Source of the DNA: an uncultured Campylobacter sp. | Lineage (GTDB): Bacteria > Campylobacterota > Campylobacteria > Campylobacterales > Campylobacteraceae | Reading direction: 5' to 3' | DNA: 8,443 nt | Assembly: GCF_937949835.1 (NCBI RefSeq) | Contig: NZ_CALEDC010000129.1 | Coordinates: 1-8,443 of the forward strand | Part shown: piece after piece, positions 5,890 through 8,443 of the stretch | Position numbering within the stretch: the stretch's first letter is position 1 | Layout of the letters: each line of letters starts with the position of its first letter | Position numbers and translations under genes: made by a program | The notes under the pieces: generated by a model | Told to the model about the DNA's origin: nothing | Database searches by the model: none | Seen by the model: only the letters and a program-made list of their open reading frames with translations

Positions 5890-6341
5890 CTGCCTCTCCT
5901 TTTTTGCTTTCTTAAATTTAACTCGCCGCGCTTTGTCGCAATTCGTGCAAATGGAATTTTAAGCGCTAAATTTACCCGCAGCGCACACGTCGCAAAAACC
6001 CGACTAGCGTTCCGATCCGCAACCACGCAAATTTAATCCAAATTAAAAGCGTAAATTTAGGCGACGTGTTTTAAAAGCACAGGCATCAAGCCTATCGACG
6101 CGTAAATTTAAAGCCGCAGCTTCTGATTTAAATTTCGCGGCGCAGATTTAAGCGGCGAAATCCAAGTAGGCGCAGCTTTGCTTACTGCCGCTAAATTTTA
6201 AATTTAGCGACGGATTTTGTAAATTTATAGCGAACCACATAAATTTAGCGGCGGATTGTGCAATTTCCACAAAGAGCTTTGTAAATTTTCACAACGAACT
6301 TTAAAATTCCACGGCGAGCCGCGTAAATTTAAAGATTGAAT
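5890..6341. repeat. AT/GC-alternating intergenic repeat stretch, ~21-bp AAATTT array at right end
   Basis: No gene is supported. The whole stretch alternates AAATTTA words with short GC-rich blocks. From 6200 the AAATTT-type words fall at 6200, 6221, 6241, 6261, 6283, 6303 and 6325, i.e. every 20-22 bases. The intervening blocks share a loose pattern (ACGGCGA or CACAACGA, then often GT before the next word), so the region reads as a strongly diverged tandem repeat of about 21 bp. It shares TAAAATTCCACGGC (6302-6315) with 116-129. It separates the 3' end of the Ape1-like gene from the 5' end of the metallophosphoesterase gene and presumably holds the latter's promoter. Confidence 0.5.
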
Positions 6342-7394
6342 TTAAAGCCTGCCGCGCAATTTCGTCGCCAGCGCTGCGCCGATTTTTTCGTAGCCCTCTT
6401 TTTGCAAGTGGATTTCGTCAGGACGGATCAGCCCGCGCTCGCGCCAGCCGCGCCAGCCGCCATCCTCGTCCATAAGACCGGCTATGTCGTAAAACATCGC
6501 CCCTTCGTCTCGCGCTAGATGCGCTAGCACCTCCGCAGCGCGTGAGGCGTTTGGCACTTTAGGGCTTCGCGGCGGCGCTACGAGCAGGATTTTCGCACCG
6601 GGAGCTGCAGAGCGGACAGAGCGAAGCAGCCCACGGACGCTTTGGTAGAATTTTTGCTCGTCAAATTTCGGATCCATCGCATCGTTTGTGCCATAAGCGA
6701 TGACTACGAGATTGTATCTAAGTCCTGAAAAATCCCTACCAAAGGCATCTGCACCCCATTTTTCGTAGAGGTTGCTAAACGCGCCGTTGCTCGCACAAGA
6801 GTCTGCAAAGCGCGCGTTTTTACGATAAATTTTATATCCTCCAAGCTCTGCTCCATCACGCAGCGATCGAATTTCGATCGGAAATCTAAGTCGCAGCTTA
6901 GAATACTCCCATTTCTGCGGCACTTCTTGCGAAATATACGCGCTTAGCCCACTTGCATCGCGCACGCGAAAAATCTCGCCGCCCTGATCCGATTTATGTA
7001 AAATTTCGACGTAAAAATCGCCGCTAAGCTGCTTTAGCTCCAGTCGCACATTAGCGCCCTTTTTGCCGGTAGCGATCACTCCGCATAGTGGAAAATCGGG
7101 GTCTTGCTCGGTGCGGGATGAGATTACATTAAAGCCGCTTTGCTTAAATTCTATATTTTCGCTTTTGTGATATTTAGGCATCATCGCAGGCACGAAGCCG
7201 ACGCTGTTTTGCACGAAAAAGCCGTGTCTGAAAGCATCTATCAGCGCGTCGCTTCCTAAATGCGAATCGCCAAAAAATTTCACTCCAAAGCCCGCAGAGC
7301 TTTTTATGTTTGCGGAATTTATGCCGCGAACGCCTGCGTTTGCCGCGCATCCGCCTAATAATGCGGCAAATAAAATCACTATAAATTTACTCAA
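6342..7394 (-). CDS. SGNH-fold lipoprotein, peptidoglycan O-acetylesterase (Ape1)-like
   Basis: 350-residue exported SGNH/GDSL hydrolase. The N-terminus (MSKFIVILFAALLGGC) is a lipoprotein signal peptide with lipobox LGGC, making Cys16 the likely lipid-modified residue. Block I is FFGDSHLGS (nucleophile S44), block II includes NGAF (G204), block III is YGTND (235-238), and block V is PDEIH (D326, H329). Residues about 70-200 between blocks I and II form an insertion rich in beta strands, as in Ape1 of Neisseria, where the inserted domain resembles a carbohydrate-binding module. Predicted role: removing O-acetyl groups from MurNAc so that lytic transglycosylases can act. It starts at TTG 7394: the frame has a stop two codons upstream, and AAGGAT lies 5 bases before the TTG. 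It overlaps the PatB-like gene by 8 bases, implying translational coupling. An O-acetyltransferase role (PatB-like) cannot be excluded by sequence. Confidence 0.75.
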   Translation of the reverse strand: MSKFIVILFAALLGGCAANAGVRGINSANIKSSAGFGVKFFGDSHLGSDALIDAFRHGFFVQNSVGFVPAMMPKYHKSENIEFKQSGFNVISSRTEQDPDFPLCGVIATGKKGANVRLELKQLSGDFYVEILHKSDQGGEIFRVRDASGLSAYISQEVPQKWEYSKLRLRFPIEIRSLRDGAELGGYKIYRKNARFADSCASNGAFSNLYEKWGADAFGRDFSGLRYNLVVIAYGTNDAMDPKFDEQKFYQSVRGLLRSVRSAAPGAKILLVAPPRSPKVPNASRAAEVLAHLARDEGAMFYDIAGLMDEDGGWRGWRERGLIRPDEIHLQKEGYEKIGAALATKLRGRL

Positions 7395-8443
7395 CTTCTA
7401 TCCTTGATAAAATTTCTTTCGCTACTGCTTCGCAACCCTCTTTGCTCATATGAATGCCATCATCTTGGCGCACGCGCACGAGCTTGGAGCCGCTTTGCAG
7501 ATAGGTTTTATAGACGCCTTTTTCGCACACCAGCGGGGTTGTTTGCATAAAATACCCGCCAAGCGCCATACTAGCGTCGGCATATATTTGATTTAGCAGC
7601 TGCGTTTTCTCCTCAAAATCTGGCTTTTGCATACACGGCATCGCTAGCCACAGCACTCCCGCACCGTGCGAGTGCGCCGTATCGTAGATCTCGCGCACTC
7701 TTGAGGCGTAAAACTCCCGCCAGCGCGGCGTTTTAATGCCATAAGTTTTGCCGCCCGCGCGGTACTCCCAGACGTCATTGGCGCCCAGCAGCACGACTAC
7801 GAGCTTAATGCCGCCGTTTTCGCTAAGCGCGGTATCGAGCGTCTTTTGCCAGTCGAAAGATTTCTTGCTCGCAAGCCCCGTAGATTGCTTGCTAAGATCG
7901 ATCACCCTCAGGCTTCGCTTCGGGAAAAATTTCTTAGCGTTCATCCCCACGTATTGCATCAGACTATCGCCCATAAAAAGCACCTCATCGCCTGCATTTA
8001 GGCGGATTTTGCCATCGTCGCTAAGCGAAATTTTAGCATCAATCTCCACGGAGCTTTGCGTCGTTAAATTCTGCTCCAAAGCCTGCGGAACAGGGAGTTG
8101 AGAATCGGAATTTTCGCCGCTTTGCAAGGTTGCGCTTGCCACGACGGGATTTTGCGACGCAGCGGAGCTGTGCGGCATAGAGCTTGTTGTAGCCAGTCTT
8201 TGTGACACGGAATTTTGCGAAGTAGAATTTTGAGGGATGGAATTTTGTGCGTAAGGCTCTTGCGCAGAATCGCGCGTCTTTAAATGATGCGCAGAATTAT
8301 TTAAAGAGGAATGCTTTGCAGCATGAGCTTGCGGCTTGCTATCTTGCGGTTTAACGCTTTGCGAAGCATCGTGATCTCGTGCCCTCGTGCTTTGCAAAGC
8401 TTGATTTTCCGCCATACGATCTTGCGCAGGTTTTTTAAAATTT
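7387..8443 (-). CDS. DUF459/PatB-like SGNH protein, 5' end outside the window
   Basis: SGNH-family protein of the DUF459 type, resembling the PatB-like partner in Campylobacter peptidoglycan O-acetylation clusters, which moves acetyl from PatA to MurNAc in the periplasm. Numbering from the ATG at 8415: residues 1-125 are a Ser/Gln/Asn/His/Ala-rich, probably disordered linker with pentapeptide repeats QNSIP-QNSTS-QNSVS (57-71); the SGNH domain follows with FMGDSLMQ (S151), QSTGL (G180), LLGANDVW (211-214) and DDGIHMSKEG (D319, H322). The ATG at 8415 has no ribosome site and no signal peptide after it, and the frame stays open to the window edge (residues NFKKPAQDR precede it), so the true start and a membrane anchor probably lie beyond 8443. 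The gene is therefore partial here. It overlaps the Ape1-like gene by 8 bases, forming one operon. Confidence 0.8.
   Translation of the reverse strand, partial: NFKKPAQDRMAENQALQSTRARDHDASQSVKPQDSKPQAHAAKHSSLNNSAHHLKTRDSAQEPYAQNSIPQNSTSQNSVSQRLATTSSMPHSSAASQNPVVASATLQSGENSDSQLPVPQALEQNLTTQSSVEIDAKISLSDDGKIRLNAGDEVLFMGDSLMQYVGMNAKKFFPKRSLRVIDLSKQSTGLASKKSFDWQKTLDTALSENGGIKLVVVLLGANDVWEYRAGGKTYGIKTPRWREFYASRVREIYDTAHSHGAGVLWLAMPCMQKPDFEEKTQLLNQIYADASMALGGYFMQTTPLVCEKGVYKTYLQSGSKLVRVRQDDGIHMSKEGCEAVAKEILSRIEVE
8210..8254 (-). repeat. In-frame 15-bp tandem repeat in the PatB-like linker
   Basis: GAATTTTG occurs at 8210, 8225 and 8240, exactly 15 bases apart, and encodes three QNSxx pentapeptides on the minus strand. 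Because the unit is a multiple of three, copy-number change would alter linker length without breaking the frame. Confidence 0.6.

Noticed and set aside
5091..6036. Long plus-strand open frames opposite the metallophosphoesterase
   Set aside because: They are antisense shadows of a gene with complete catalytic motifs; their translations look like no known family.
6200..6330. Regular AAATTT spacing considered as a CRISPR array
   Set aside because: The repeated word is only 6 bases, the period is about 21, the copies are degenerate and no cas gene is present.

Overview
This window looks like a chromosomal piece of an epsilonproteobacterium, most likely a Campylobacter from the higher-GC, mainly oral group (C. 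rectus, showae, gracilis or curvus type). The reasons are the constant use of AAATTT/AAAATTT words inside and between genes, Campylobacter-type promoters with a clear -10 (TATAAT, TAAAAT, TAGAAT) and no obvious -35, short AT-rich Shine-Dalgarno leaders, and the gene content. The species is an inference; no rRNA or other marker is present.

Layout. 1-383 is non-coding, filled with degenerate AAATTT-spaced repeats. A class V aminotransferase of the cysteine desulfurase/selenocysteine lyase type (minus strand, ends at 384) and a DUF234-type, nuclease-like protein (plus strand, ends at 2635) diverge from a very compact double promoter near 1725-1763. 2636-3121 is non-coding with an unusual composition. 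A secreted DsbC/DsbG-like thioredoxin-fold protein (3122-3862, minus) and elongation factor P (3951-4517, plus) diverge from a second back-to-back promoter pair. efp ends at a strong hairpin terminator.

The main discovery is at 4794-5027 on the minus strand. It is a complete 77-residue SelW/Rdx-family selenoprotein gene whose CxxU motif is encoded by an in-frame TGA, so it escapes ordinary ORF finding. It has its own -10 box and ribosome binding site, a SECIS-like hairpin just after the TGA, and a strong intrinsic terminator. Next come a calcineurin-like metallophosphoesterase (5185-5889, minus) and a 450-bp non-coding stretch (5890-6341) whose right end holds AAATTT words at a regular spacing of about 21 bp.

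The right end (6342-8443, minus) is an overlapping pair of SGNH-fold genes. One is a DUF459/PatB-like protein with a long Ser/Gln/Asn-rich linker, whose 5' end runs out of the window. The other is a TTG-started predicted lipoprotein resembling peptidoglycan O-acetylesterase Ape1. Together they suggest the peptidoglycan O-acetylation cluster, with the patA acyltransferase expected just beyond the right edge.

Several start codons are non-ATG: TTG for the aminotransferase and the Ape1-like gene, and possibly ATT behind a perfect Shine-Dalgarno for the DUF234 gene. Most transcription units are single genes; only the SGNH pair is clearly an operon.
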